NCBI GenBank assembly: GCA_963972065.1
Contig: CAXAVJ010000008.1
Location: 1-64,000, forward strand
Reading direction: 5' to 3'
From: UBA1479 sp963972065
GTDB lineage: Bacteria > Pseudomonadota > Alphaproteobacteria > Rhodospirillales > Casp-alpha2
DNA: 64,000 nt
Positions 34,914 through 43,254 of the stretch are shown in pieces. Position 1 is the stretch's first letter. Every line of letters starts with the position of its first letter. A program made the translations under genes and the position numbers. Under the pieces are notes generated by a model. The model did not search any database and was not told the origin of the DNA. It saw only the letters and a list, made by a program, of their open reading frames with translations.

Positions 34914-35001
34914 GACGGCAAATCCTTTAAACGAATAACCAGATTGCGATGCCAGCCCCGGTCGGGACTTTAGACAGGCGCCGCGCCCGGCGCAACGACG
35001 A

Positions 35002-36405
35002 TCACGCCGGTTTCAGGCGCAGGCGGAATGCCGTGCCCTCGGGCCCCGTGGCCGCCAGGGCGATCTCGCCGCCGTGGGCATGAATGACTTCCCGCGCGAT
35101 GACCAGCCCCAGGCCCGTGCCGCCTTCCCGCGCCGATCCGGCGAAGGGTTGGAACAGATGTTCGGTCGCCTGCGCGGGCATGCCGGGGCCGTCGTCGATG
35201 ATCTCGACGATCAAGGAGTCCGCGTCCTCGACGGCGGTGACGCGCACGCTCGACGCCCCCGCCTCGCGGGCGTTGCGGCCCAGGTTTTCGAACACCCGCA
35301 GCATCTGCGCCGCATCGGCCATCAGGCAGATCTCGTCCGGCACTTCGTTACGCCAATCGAAGGGGCCGCCCCCGCTGTCGGGCCGTTCCTGGGTCAGGGT
35401 CTCACCCGCCATGTGGACGATCTCGGCCAGGCGGTTCCGCTTGGCGTTCAGGGTCGGCATGGTCGCAGACGCATAATCCAATGTCTGGCCGCACAGGTTC
35501 ACGGCCCGGTCCATGGCGCGGAACATGCGCGGCACCAAGCGCTGCACGTCCGGATCGTCGCTGGCCGCCAGGCGGTCACCGATCAGCATCGCCGTGGCCA
35601 GGGAATTGCGCAGGTCATGGTTCACCTTGGTCACCGCCGCGCCCAGCATGGCCAGGCGATCCTTCTGCCGCAGGGCCAGGCGCAATTCGTGCTGCATGAC
35701 CGCCAGTTCGCGCTGGGCGATGCCGATTTCGTCGGGCCGGTCGGACGGTTTGAAGATGCGGGTTTCGTCCTCGGGTGCCCTGCGGAACCTTTCCATGCCC
35801 GCCGTGATGCGGCGCATGGGGCGCACGAACATCAGCATCAGACTGATGTAGAGCAGACCGGCCGTGAACAGCGAGATCGCCAGCGACAATTGAAAGATGC
35901 GGTGTGAAAAGGCCAGCATCTCGTCCCGCATGGGGGCTTCGTCGATATAGATTTCGACCTGCACGCCGGGCCGTTTGGGCGTTTCACCGATGATGCGCAG
36001 GATGCGGTTTTCCGTCTGCGCCAGCGTCACGAAGGCGTCTTCGATCCAACCGGGAAATCCGCTCATCCGCAGGTCGTAGACCGCATCGACCCGGGGCGGC
36101 ATCTCGCCGCCGGCGATCAGGATGCGCTGGTCATGCTGGCGCAGCGCGATGGCATAGGTATCCGTGGTCTTCAAAAGCGTGCGGCCCAAATTATCGTCGG
36201 CGGCCTGCTCCGGCATGTTCTCGATGGCAAGCGTCGCCAGGTGCGCGCGCACGATGCGTTCCTCAAGATAATTCTTGCGGAACCGCGCGACCGACGGCGT
36301 GTAGATGAACAGCTCGGCCAGCATGACGAACACCACCGTCAGCACGAGAAGACGCGCGGACAGGCTTTGGTGGGCCTTGGGCGGGAGCGGGTTGAGATCG
36401 GACAT
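35002..36405 (-). CDS. Membrane-bound sensor histidine kinase
   Basis: A protein of 467 residues. One transmembrane helix near the N-terminus (about 18-37), a periplasmic sensor region (to about 185), a second helix (LAISLFTAGLLYISLMLMF), a HAMP segment (VRPMRRITAGMERF), an H-box VNHDLRNSL and an ATPase with FENLGRNA, DDGPGMP and GGTGLGLVIA. It starts 20 bases after the flavoprotein gene, as the third gene of an operon VTT protein-flavoprotein-kinase. No response regulator is adjacent, so it is an orphan kinase here. ATG 36405 is preferred over long upstream extensions. Confidence 0.87.
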   Translation of the reverse strand: MSDLNPLPPKAHQSLSARLLVLTVVFVMLAELFIYTPSVARFRKNYLEERIVRAHLATLAIENMPEQAADDNLGRTLLKTTDTYAIALRQHDQRILIAGGEMPPRVDAVYDLRMSGFPGWIEDAFVTLAQTENRILRIIGETPKRPGVQVEIYIDEAPMRDEMLAFSHRIFQLSLAISLFTAGLLYISLMLMFVRPMRRITAGMERFRRAPEDETRIFKPSDRPDEIGIAQRELAVMQHELRLALRQKDRLAMLGAAVTKVNHDLRNSLATAMLIGDRLAASDDPDVQRLVPRMFRAMDRAVNLCGQTLDYASATMPTLNAKRNRLAEIVHMAGETLTQERPDSGGGPFDWRNEVPDEICLMADAAQMLRVFENLGRNAREAGASSVRVTAVEDADSLIVEIIDDGPGMPAQATEHLFQPFAGSAREGGTGLGLVIAREVIHAHGGEIALAATGPEGTAFRLRLKPA

Positions 36406-36425
36406 GTGTGAGGTTAAGCGGCCAG

Positions 36426-37862
36426 TCACCAAAGCTTCAAGAGGAAGCGGACAATGGCCCGGGTGCGGTCCGTGAACAGCTTGGGCGTGAAATAGCTGCC
36501 GGCGGCGCGTTTCGAGACCTCGCCCAGGGTCGGATAAGGCAGGATGATGGTCGCCAGGTCGCCCACCTTCATGCCCTTGGCGAGGGCCAGCACCCAAAGC
36601 TGAATGTGTTCCCCCGCTTGGTGTCCGGCGATGCCACAGCCGAGAATCTTGCCCTTGGGCGTGACGATGGCCTTGACCAGGCCTTCGGTCGCGCGCTCCG
36701 CCTGGGCGCGGTCGTTGTCGTGAAAGGGCCAGCGCAGGACGTTGAATTCGATGCCCGCGTCGCGGGCCTTCTTTTCCGTCAGCCCGACCTGGGCCAGTTC
36801 CGGCGCGGTATAGGTCACCCAGGGAACGACGGAATGGTCGGCCTTGGCGGGGATGCGGAACAGGGCGTTCTTGATCACCACGCCCGCGTGATAGCCGGCG
36901 ACATGGGTGAACTGCAGCCCGCCCGCGACATCGCCGATGGCGAAGACCTTCTTGTTGGTGCTGCGCAGGCGGGCATCGACCGTAATGCCCTTGGGCGTGT
37001 GGTCGATCCCGGCCTTTTCCAGATCCAGGCCCGCGACGTTGGCCCGTCGTCCCGCCGCGACCAGCAGGTGGCTGCCCTCAATACGCTGGCTTTCGCCGCC
37101 GTCCTCGATGGTCACGGCGACGCCCGTATCCGTCTTTTCGACGCCTGCGATCTTGATGCCTTCGCGGATGTCGATGCCGCCCGCGACCAGGGCACGGCGC
37201 ACAACATCGACCAGGTCCCCGTCGTCGTTGGCCATGATGGAGAACATTTCCAACAGCGTGACCTTGCAGCCCAATTGAGCATGGGCCTGGGCCATCTCGA
37301 CGCCGATCGGCCCGCCGCCGATGACGATCAGGTGCTCGGGCAGGCTGTCGCGGTCGAACACGCTTTCGTTGGTCAGGAAGTCGACCCCGTCCAGGCCCGG
37401 AATGGGCGGCACGGCGGCCGAGGACCCGGTGGCGACGACGAAACGTTTGGCGCGGATTTCCGTGTCGCCCGCCTGCACCCGGTCCGGGCCGGTGAAGCGT
37501 CCGTGTTCGCGGATCACGGTCACGCCCAGGCCTTCGAACCGTTCCTGGGAATCCATCGGCCGGATGGCGTCGATCACGCTCTCGACATGGCCGTAGACGG
37601 CCTTGCCGTCTAACCCGTCAAGGGTCGCCCGGACGCCGAACCGTCCGGCATCCCGCACGGCCTGGGCGGCATGGCCGGCGGCCAACAGGGCCTTGGACGG
37701 CACGCAGCCGTAATTCAGGCAGTCACCGCCCATTTCGCCCTTTTCGATCAGCACGACGCGGGCCCCCATCTGTGACGCCCCGGCGGCGACAGACAAGCCG
37801 CCCGACCCGGCGCCGATCACGCAGATGTCCGTGTCGATGCGGGTTGGCGGTGGGTTGTTCAC
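36426..37862 (-). CDS. FAD-dependent disulfide oxidoreductase (MerA/lipoamide dehydrogenase-like)
   Basis: A protein of 478 residues. VIGAGSGGLS (FAD), the redox pair in GGDCLNYGCVPSK (Cys48, Cys53), GGGPIGVEMAQ (NAD(P)H) and AIGDVAGG are standard. The C-terminal motif is LPYPTLGEV instead of HPTxxE, as in a branch often annotated as mercuric reductase, but there is no N-terminal heavy-metal domain and no C-terminal Cys pair, so Hg(II) reduction is doubtful. The GTG start overlaps the VTT gene stop (GTGA), showing coupling. Substrate is unknown. Confidence 0.82.
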   Translation of the reverse strand: MNNPPPTRIDTDICVIGAGSGGLSVAAGASQMGARVVLIEKGEMGGDCLNYGCVPSKALLAAGHAAQAVRDAGRFGVRATLDGLDGKAVYGHVESVIDAIRPMDSQERFEGLGVTVIREHGRFTGPDRVQAGDTEIRAKRFVVATGSSAAVPPIPGLDGVDFLTNESVFDRDSLPEHLIVIGGGPIGVEMAQAHAQLGCKVTLLEMFSIMANDDGDLVDVVRRALVAGGIDIREGIKIAGVEKTDTGVAVTIEDGGESQRIEGSHLLVAAGRRANVAGLDLEKAGIDHTPKGITVDARLRSTNKKVFAIGDVAGGLQFTHVAGYHAGVVIKNALFRIPAKADHSVVPWVTYTAPELAQVGLTEKKARDAGIEFNVLRWPFHDNDRAQAERATEGLVKAIVTPKGKILGCGIAGHQAGEHIQLWVLALAKGMKVGDLATIILPYPTLGEVSKRAAGSYFTPKLFTDRTRAIVRFLLKLW

Positions 37863-38650
37863 GACACACCTCCGCGACGTTCTTTGATGCGGCGCAGGAA
37901 CACCGGGATCAGGGCCAGCACGGCCAGGCCCAGCAGCGGGCCCATGATGTGCGGTTCGAACACGATGGTCAGGTCCGGCGTGCCACCCTGGTCAAGCACG
38001 GCGCCGAGGCCGCTGCCGACGCTGGCGAACACGAAGGTCGCCGGCGCGATGCCGAGGATCGTCGCGACCACGAAGGCCACGGCACCCACGTTGAGGAAAG
38101 CCGGCACCAGATTGACCAGCCAGAACGGAAACACCGGCACCAGACGCAGGAACATCAGGTAGGAAAAGGCGTTCTTGCGGAAGCCTTCCTCCATGCGCCG
38201 CACGAAGGGACCGGCCTTCTTGTATAAAAGGTCGCCGATGGCATAGCGCGCGGCCAGGAACACGATCAACGAGCCCAAGGTCGCGGCGACCACGACGATC
38301 GCCGCCCCCAGGGCCGTGCCGAACACGAAACCGGCCAGCAAGGTCATCCAGATCGCCCCCGGGATCGACAGCGCGACCACCACCGTATAGGCAGCGCCGA
38401 ACAACAGCGCCGTCAACGCCTGATGGGCGGCGTAATAGTCAAGCACCGCCGTGCGATGGGTCTTGAGGGCGTCGAGCGACACATAAGTGTGCAGGTCGAA
38501 GACGAAGAACAGAAGCGTGGCCAGGACCAGAACCAGGACGGGGATCAACCGTTTCACGGAAAACCGCCCGGATTTCGGGCCGTCGGCCGTGTCGGCGGCG
38601 GGCTGTCCGTCGTGATCGAGGGCCTTGCGCATGTCTGTAACCTTGTTCAT
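37859..38650 (-). CDS. VTT-domain membrane protein (TVP38/TMEM64 family)
   Basis: A protein of 263 residues with about six hydrophobic segments. VVVALSIPGAIWMTLLAGFVFGTALGAAIVVVAATLGS is spread over the conserved core, and FLRLVPVFPFWLVNLVPAFLNV is the family signature (F/LxRxxPxxPF). These are DedA-superfamily proteins implicated in lipid scrambling or transport. It is the first gene of the operon with the flavoprotein and kinase; the same VTT-plus-MerA-like pairing is common in bacteria. ATG 38650 or 38632 may be the start. Confidence 0.82.
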   Translation of the reverse strand: MNKVTDMRKALDHDGQPAADTADGPKSGRFSVKRLIPVLVLVLATLLFFVFDLHTYVSLDALKTHRTAVLDYYAAHQALTALLFGAAYTVVVALSIPGAIWMTLLAGFVFGTALGAAIVVVAATLGSLIVFLAARYAIGDLLYKKAGPFVRRMEEGFRKNAFSYLMFLRLVPVFPFWLVNLVPAFLNVGAVAFVVATILGIAPATFVFASVGSGLGAVLDQGGTPDLTIVFEPHIMGPLLGLAVLALIPVFLRRIKERRGGVS

Positions 38651-38732
38651 GAATGGGGGCCGCGAACGGCGGCGGCTCCCGGTTTCTATCCTCCGGGTAC
38701 CAAAAGGCACAAGCGAATGCGCCTCACGCCAG

Positions 38733-38744
38733 GGTCAATTGACC
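38733..38744. repeat. 12-bp perfect palindrome upstream of rpmH
   Basis: GGTCAATTGACC is fully self-complementary. It lies between the divergent VTT operon and rpmH, 81 bases before the rpmH -10 start of the predicted promoter region. Possible protein site; no regulator can be named. Confidence 0.35.
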
Positions 38745-38763
38745 GTGAACGCCAAGTGATGCC

Positions 38764-38783
38764 CCCGGAAATCCGGGCTTTTT
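38764..38783 (+). terminator. Small terminator-like hairpin upstream of rpmH
   Basis: CCCGGA-AA-TCCGGG is followed by CTTTTT. It looks like a Rho-independent terminator, yet no gene runs into it on this strand. The loop of two bases is tight. It may insulate rpmH from read-through or be fortuitous. Confidence 0.35.
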
Positions 38784-38813
38784 ACGCGATTACGGACAAA
38801 CCACCCAGGCCCG

Positions 38814-38842
38814 TTGACTTCATCGAACCAAGGCCTTAAAAA
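38814..38842 (+). promoter_or_regulatory. Predicted rpmH promoter
   Basis: TTGACT (38814-38819) and TAAAAA (38837-38842) are separated by exactly 17 bases, about 30 bases before the rpmH start. AAGGAG (38859-38864) is the ribosome site with seven bases to GTG. Confidence 0.6.
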
Positions 38843-38871
38843 GCGCACTCATTTTTCTAAGGAGACGTCGC

Positions 38872-39006
38872 GTGAAACGCACCTATCAGCCGAGCAGGCT
38901 TATTCGCAAGCGCCGCCACGGTTTCCGTAGCCGTATGGCGACCCCGGGCGGCCGGCGTGTGCTGGCGGCGCGGCGTGCCAAAGGCCGCAAGCGCCTGTCC
39001 GCTTAA
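38872..39006 (+). CDS. rpmH: 50S ribosomal protein L34
   Basis: A 44-residue basic protein. The start MKRTYQPSRLIRKRRHGF and the end RRAKGRKRLSA are characteristic of bL34. The start codon is GTG, with AAGGAG at ideal spacing. It begins the classic rpmH-rnpA-yidD-yidC cluster. Confidence 0.97.
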   Translation: MKRTYQPSRLIRKRRHGFRSRMATPGGRRVLAARRAKGRKRLSA

Positions 39007-39045
39007 CAGCGCCTGTTCCCGCAAGCCGGTCGGAAGCGAGCCGCC

Positions 39046-39471
39046 ATGTCACCCACGGTGCCGAGGCTGAAACGCCGTGCCGACTTTCTCAAGGTGGCGC
39101 GGAAAGGACATAAGTGGGCAGCACCGGGGCTGGTGTTGCAGGCCTTTGATCGCACCGCTTTCGGCAACGGAGACACGGACACCGCCGGACCGGATTTCCG
39201 GGCCGGATTCACGGTGACACGCAAGGTCGGCAATGCCGTCGTGCGCAACCGCGCGCGCCGGCGCCTGAAGGCCGCCGCCGAACAGGTCTTGCCCGATTGC
39301 GCCAAAGCGGGGCATGACTACGTCCTGATCGGGCGCCAAGGCACCCTGGACCGGGCCTTTCCGGCGCTGATCGGCGACCTGCGCACGGCCCTGGAACGGG
39401 TCGGCACGCGCAAGAACGGGGGCGGAAACGGCCGCAGCGGCCGGGACCGCCGGGGGAAAGCGGAGATTTGA
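39046..39471 (+). CDS. rnpA: Ribonuclease P protein component
   Basis: A protein of 141 residues, very basic. The RNA-binding signature RKVGNAVVRNRARRRLKAA is plain, with LKRRADFLKVARKGHKWA at the start. It assists the catalytic RNA in tRNA 5' maturation. The C-terminal 20 residues are a low-complexity Gly/Arg tail. The ATG lies 39 bases after rpmH, and yidD starts two bases after its stop. Confidence 0.95.
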   Translation: MSPTVPRLKRRADFLKVARKGHKWAAPGLVLQAFDRTAFGNGDTDTAGPDFRAGFTVTRKVGNAVVRNRARRRLKAAAEQVLPDCAKAGHDYVLIGRQGTLDRAFPALIGDLRTALERVGTRKNGGGNGRSGRDRRGKAEI

Positions 39472-39472
39472 G

Positions 39473-39790
39473 ATGATGGCGCCGACGATTGCCGCCCTTC
39501 CGGCCCGCCTCGCCCGCGCCCTGATCCGGGGCTATCAGCTTTTCCTGTCGCCCCTGGCGCCGGCTTCCTGCCGCTTTTATCCGACCTGTTCCGAATACGC
39601 GCGGGACGCCTTCGCGGCCCACGGCTTCGTTCGCGGGCTGGGCCTTTCCGTCCCGCGCGTCTTGCGTTGTAATCCCTGGAACCGGGGCGGCGTCGATCCG
39701 GTGCCGTCCGTTGGCTGTCCGGGCCACGGCGATGGGCATCATGCCCACGCCGATCACCCCAATTCTCTTCCCCAACCGCACGGGTCCTAA
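39473..39790 (+). CDS. yidD: Membrane protein insertion efficiency factor YidD
   Basis: A protein of 105 residues. LIRGYQLFLSPLAPASCRFYPTCSEYARDA and RVLRCNPWNRGGVDPVP contain the three conserved Cys and the family signatures. A His-rich tail of about 20 residues follows the conserved domain and is longer than usual. It is thought to help YidC-dependent insertion at the inner membrane. It sits between rnpA and yidC, six bases before yidC. Confidence 0.93.
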   Translation: MMAPTIAALPARLARALIRGYQLFLSPLAPASCRFYPTCSEYARDAFAAHGFVRGLGLSVPRVLRCNPWNRGGVDPVPSVGCPGHGDGHHAHADHPNSLPQPHGS

Positions 39791-39795
39791 AACGA

Positions 39796-41565
39796 ATGAT
39801 CGAAAACAAAAACCTGATCCTGGCCGTGGTCCTTTCGGTGGCCGTCCTGTTGGGCTTCGAGCTGTATTTCAAGAACACCACCCCGCCGCCGCAGGTCGCC
39901 GAGACCGCCACGACCGCGCAGCCGGGCCAAACACCCGCGCCGGCCGCGGGCCAGGCCCCCGGCACGCCGGGCGACGCCGCGGCGGTGTTGCCGCAGGCCC
40001 CGGGCACCGGCAAGGCGCCCGAGATGTCGCCCCAGGCAAGCCGCGCCCAGATTCTGGCCGCCACGCCCCGCGTCGCCATCGAGACCCCGCGCCTGAAGGG
40101 CTCGATCACGCTCAAGGGCGGGCGCATCGACGACCTGATCCTGGCCGACTTTTTCGAGACCCTGGACAAGAACAGCAAGCCGATCACGCTGTTGAACCCG
40201 CGCGGCGTCAGCAACGCCTATTTCGCGGAGTTCGGCTGGATCGCCGCCGCCGCCAAGGACGGCGCGAAGGCCGCCCAGGTGCCCGATGCGGATACGGTAT
40301 GGACGGCATCCTCCCGCACCCTGACCCCGGACACCCCGGTCACTCTGACCTGGGATAACGGCCAGGGCCTGGTGTTCTCGCGCACCTACGAGATCGATAA
40401 GAACTTCATGTTCAAGATCACCCAGGCCGTCGCCAACAAGGGCGCGGGCGCGGTGCAACTGTTCCCCTACGGCTTGGTGTCACGCCAGGGCACGCCGGAA
40501 ACCTCGGGCTTCTACATCCTGCACGAAGGTCTGCTGGGCGTGAACAACGGTGAGTTGACGGAAGTCGATTACGACGACCTTCAGGAAAAGAAACTGGAAA
40601 GCAGCACCGGCACGGGCGGCTGGATCGGCATCACCGACAAATACTGGCTGACGGCCCTGCTCCCCAACAAGGACGCCGAGGTCACCAAGCGCTACGTTTA
40701 CCGCAAGGCCGGCGTGGTCGACACTTATCAGGTCGACTTCCTGGGCGCCGGCGTGACGATCGCGCCCGGCGCTACCAACAGCGCGGAAAACCGGCTGTTC
40801 GCCGGCGCCAAGCAGGTCAGGATTCTCGACGGTTACGAGGAAAGCCTGGGCATCGAGCGTTTCGATCTGGCAATCGACTGGGGCTGGTTCTACTTCCTGA
40901 CGCGGCCGATCTTCTACGGCCTGCTGTGGCTGGAAGTGCATGTTGGCAACCTGGGCCTCGCCATTCTGTTGCTGACCGTGGGCATCAAGCTCGCCTTCTT
41001 CCCGCTTGCCAACAAGTCCTACGAGAGCATGAGCAAGATGAAGAAGCTGCAGCCGGAGATGGTCAAGCTGCGCGAGCGTTACGGCGACGACAAGGTCAAG
41101 CTGAACGAGGAAATGATGGGGCTGTACAAGCGCGAGGGCACCAACCCCGCGTCAGGCTGCCTGCCGATCCTGTTGCAGATCCCCGTGTTCTTCGCGCTCT
41201 ACAAGGTGCTGTTCGTGACCATCGAAATGCGCCACGCGCCGTTCTACGGCTGGATTCAGGATCTGTCGGCGCCCGATCCCACGAACCTCTTCACCCTGTT
41301 CGGCGCCATCGCCTGGAACCCGCCCGACATTCTGCACCTTGGCGTGTGGCCGCTGCTGATGGGCATTTCCATGTTCCTGCAGCAGAAATTGAACCCGCAG
41401 CCGACGGACCCGACCCAGGCCAAGATCATGATGTTCCTGCCCGTGGTGTTCACCTTCCTGTTGGCCAGTTTCCCGGCCGGCCTGGTGATCTACTGGACCT
41501 GGAACAACCTGCTGTCCATCGCCCAACAATGGGTCATCATGCGCAAGATGGGCGTCAAGGCCTGA
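39796..41565 (+). CDS. yidC: Membrane protein insertase YidC
   Basis: A protein of 589 residues. It has an N-terminal helix (NLILAVVLSVAVLLGFELYF), an Ala/Pro-rich linker, a large periplasmic beta domain (about 95-350) and the conserved C-terminal core with WGWFYFLTRPIFYGLLW, the LQPEMVKLRERYGDDKVKLNEEMMGLYK coil and GCLPILLQIPVFFALYKVL. It inserts and folds inner-membrane proteins with or without SecYEG. The length is typical for Gram-negative bacteria. Confidence 0.97.
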   Translation: MIENKNLILAVVLSVAVLLGFELYFKNTTPPPQVAETATTAQPGQTPAPAAGQAPGTPGDAAAVLPQAPGTGKAPEMSPQASRAQILAATPRVAIETPRLKGSITLKGGRIDDLILADFFETLDKNSKPITLLNPRGVSNAYFAEFGWIAAAAKDGAKAAQVPDADTVWTASSRTLTPDTPVTLTWDNGQGLVFSRTYEIDKNFMFKITQAVANKGAGAVQLFPYGLVSRQGTPETSGFYILHEGLLGVNNGELTEVDYDDLQEKKLESSTGTGGWIGITDKYWLTALLPNKDAEVTKRYVYRKAGVVDTYQVDFLGAGVTIAPGATNSAENRLFAGAKQVRILDGYEESLGIERFDLAIDWGWFYFLTRPIFYGLLWLEVHVGNLGLAILLLTVGIKLAFFPLANKSYESMSKMKKLQPEMVKLRERYGDDKVKLNEEMMGLYKREGTNPASGCLPILLQIPVFFALYKVLFVTIEMRHAPFYGWIQDLSAPDPTNLFTLFGAIAWNPPDILHLGVWPLLMGISMFLQQKLNPQPTDPTQAKIMMFLPVVFTFLLASFPAGLVIYWTWNNLLSIAQQWVIMRKMGVKA

Positions 41566-41590
41566 TCCCCGCGTTAAGGAGCACCGATCC

Positions 41591-42277
41591 ATGACACAGC
41601 CGGGAGACATTACGCCCGGCGTGGATTCCGGGGCCGAGGCCGACGCGATCCTGTTGGAAAACGGGCGGCTTCTGTTCGCCAAGGAAGCGACGTTTTTGTT
41701 GGGCGCGGCCAGCCTGGCCCAGGTGCCGGACAGCCCGCTGCCGGAAATCGCCTTCGCCGGGCGGTCCAACGTCGGCAAATCGTCGCTGATCAACGCCCTG
41801 ACCGGACGCAAGGACCTGGCCCGCACGTCGAACACCCCGGGCCGCACGCAGCAGATCAACTTCTTCGATCTCGGCAAGCGCCTGATGCTGGCCGATCTGC
41901 CGGGCTACGGCTATGCCAAGGCGCCCAAGGGCGAGGTCAAGAACTGGACCAAGCTGGTCAATTCCTATCTCAAGGGCCGCCAGGAACTGCGCCGGACCTG
42001 TGTGCTGATCGACGCGCGCCACGGGCTGAAGGCAACGGACCACGAGGTCATGGCCATGCTCGACGCCGCCGCCCAGGTCTATCAGATCGTCCTGACCAAG
42101 TGCGACAAGGTGAAGGCCGACGACCTGGACAAGCTGGTCGCTCTGACGGAAAAGGAATTGGCCAAGCATACGGCGGCCCATCCGGTGATCATGCGGACAA
42201 GCTCTTTCAAAAGCCGCGGCATCGAGGAACTGCGCGCCGAACTGGCGGCGCTGGCCTTGCCCGCCGAAGCGGTCTAA
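41591..42277 (+). CDS. engB: Ribosome biogenesis GTP-binding protein
   Basis: A protein of 228 residues. Its G motifs are: FAGRSNVGKSSLINAL (G1), RTSNTPGRTQQINFF (G2), LADLPGYGYAKA (G3) and LTKCDKV (G4). This is the EngB/YihA (YsxC) family needed for 50S assembly. AAGGAG precedes the ATG at good spacing. It is in the same transcription direction as yidC (25-bp gap) and argB. Confidence 0.95.
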   Translation: MTQPGDITPGVDSGAEADAILLENGRLLFAKEATFLLGAASLAQVPDSPLPEIAFAGRSNVGKSSLINALTGRKDLARTSNTPGRTQQINFFDLGKRLMLADLPGYGYAKAPKGEVKNWTKLVNSYLKGRQELRRTCVLIDARHGLKATDHEVMAMLDAAAQVYQIVLTKCDKVKADDLDKLVALTEKELAKHTAAHPVIMRTSSFKSRGIEELRAELAALALPAEAV

Positions 42278-42328
42278 ACCGTTACGGATGCTTCAAATAC
42301 TTCGGATAATGCATTAGGTTCCCGCCCC

Positions 42329-43240
42329 ATGACCGACGACAAGAAACGCTCCATCGCCGATAAATGGCTGAACCAGGCCAACGTACTGTCCGAGGCGCTG
42401 CCCTACATGCGCCGCTACTCGGGACAAACCGTGGTCATCAAGTACGGCGGCCATGCCATGGGCGACGAGGAAATGGCCAACGTGTTCGCGCGCGACGTGG
42501 TGTTGCTGCGCCAATGCGGCAGCAACCCGGTCGTGGTGCACGGCGGTGGGCCGCAGATCGGCGCCATGCTGGAAAGGCTGGCCATCGAAAGCAAGTTCGT
42601 GGACGGCCTGCGCGTGACCGACGAGGACACGGTGAAGGTCGTTGAAATGGTCCTGGCCGGGTCCATCAACAAGGAAATCGTCACCCGCATCAACGCCGCC
42701 GGCGGCATGGCCGTGGGCCTGTGCGGCAAGGACGGCAACCTGATCATGGCCGACAAGCTGCGGCGCACCAAGAAAGACCCGGAATCGAATATCGAGCGGA
42801 TCCTGGATCTCGGCCTGGTCGGCGAGCCCCGGGAAATCAACCCGCACGTGCTGGAAGCCTTCGAGGAATCGGATATCACCCCGGTCATCGCGCCGATCGG
42901 CGTCGGCCCCAAGGGCGAGACCCTGAACATCAACGCCGACACGGCGGCAGGCGCCATTGCCGGCGCCACCCATGCCAAGCGCCTGATCATGCTGACCGAC
43001 GTGTCCGGCGTGCTCGACGGCAACGGCGCCCTGATCCCCGAACTGAAGGTGTCCGACGCGCGCAAGGCGATCGCCGACGGCACCATTTCCGGCGGCATGA
43101 TCCCCAAGGTCGAAACCTGCATCGACGCGGTCCTGGCCGGGGTCGGCGGCGCCGTCATCTCCGACGGCCGGGTCGCCCATGCCGTGCTGGTCGAACTGTT
43201 CACCGAACACGGCGCCGGCACGATCATTCTGCCGGATTAG
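42329..43240 (+). CDS. argB: Acetylglutamate kinase
   Basis: A protein of 303 residues. VVIKYGGHAMGD, VVVHGGGPQIG, the NAG-site region GLCGKDGNLI and IAPIGVGPKGETLNINADTAAGAIAG are diagnostic. It phosphorylates N-acetylglutamate in arginine synthesis. The N-terminal extension (about 25 residues, NVLSEALPYMRRYSGQ) is the helix found in arginine-inhibited hexameric forms, suggesting feedback control. It converges on the amidase gene. Confidence 0.96.
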   Translation: MTDDKKRSIADKWLNQANVLSEALPYMRRYSGQTVVIKYGGHAMGDEEMANVFARDVVLLRQCGSNPVVVHGGGPQIGAMLERLAIESKFVDGLRVTDEDTVKVVEMVLAGSINKEIVTRINAAGGMAVGLCGKDGNLIMADKLRRTKKDPESNIERILDLGLVGEPREINPHVLEAFEESDITPVIAPIGVGPKGETLNINADTAAGAIAGATHAKRLIMLTDVSGVLDGNGALIPELKVSDARKAIADGTISGGMIPKVETCIDAVLAGVGGAVISDGRVAHAVLVELFTEHGAGTIILPD

Positions 43241-43254
43241 GGCGTCCCGTCGGG

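Noticed and set aside
36426..37862. Mercury-resistance operon (merA)
   Set aside because: No N-terminal metal domain, no C-terminal Cys pair and no merR, merT or merP neighbours.
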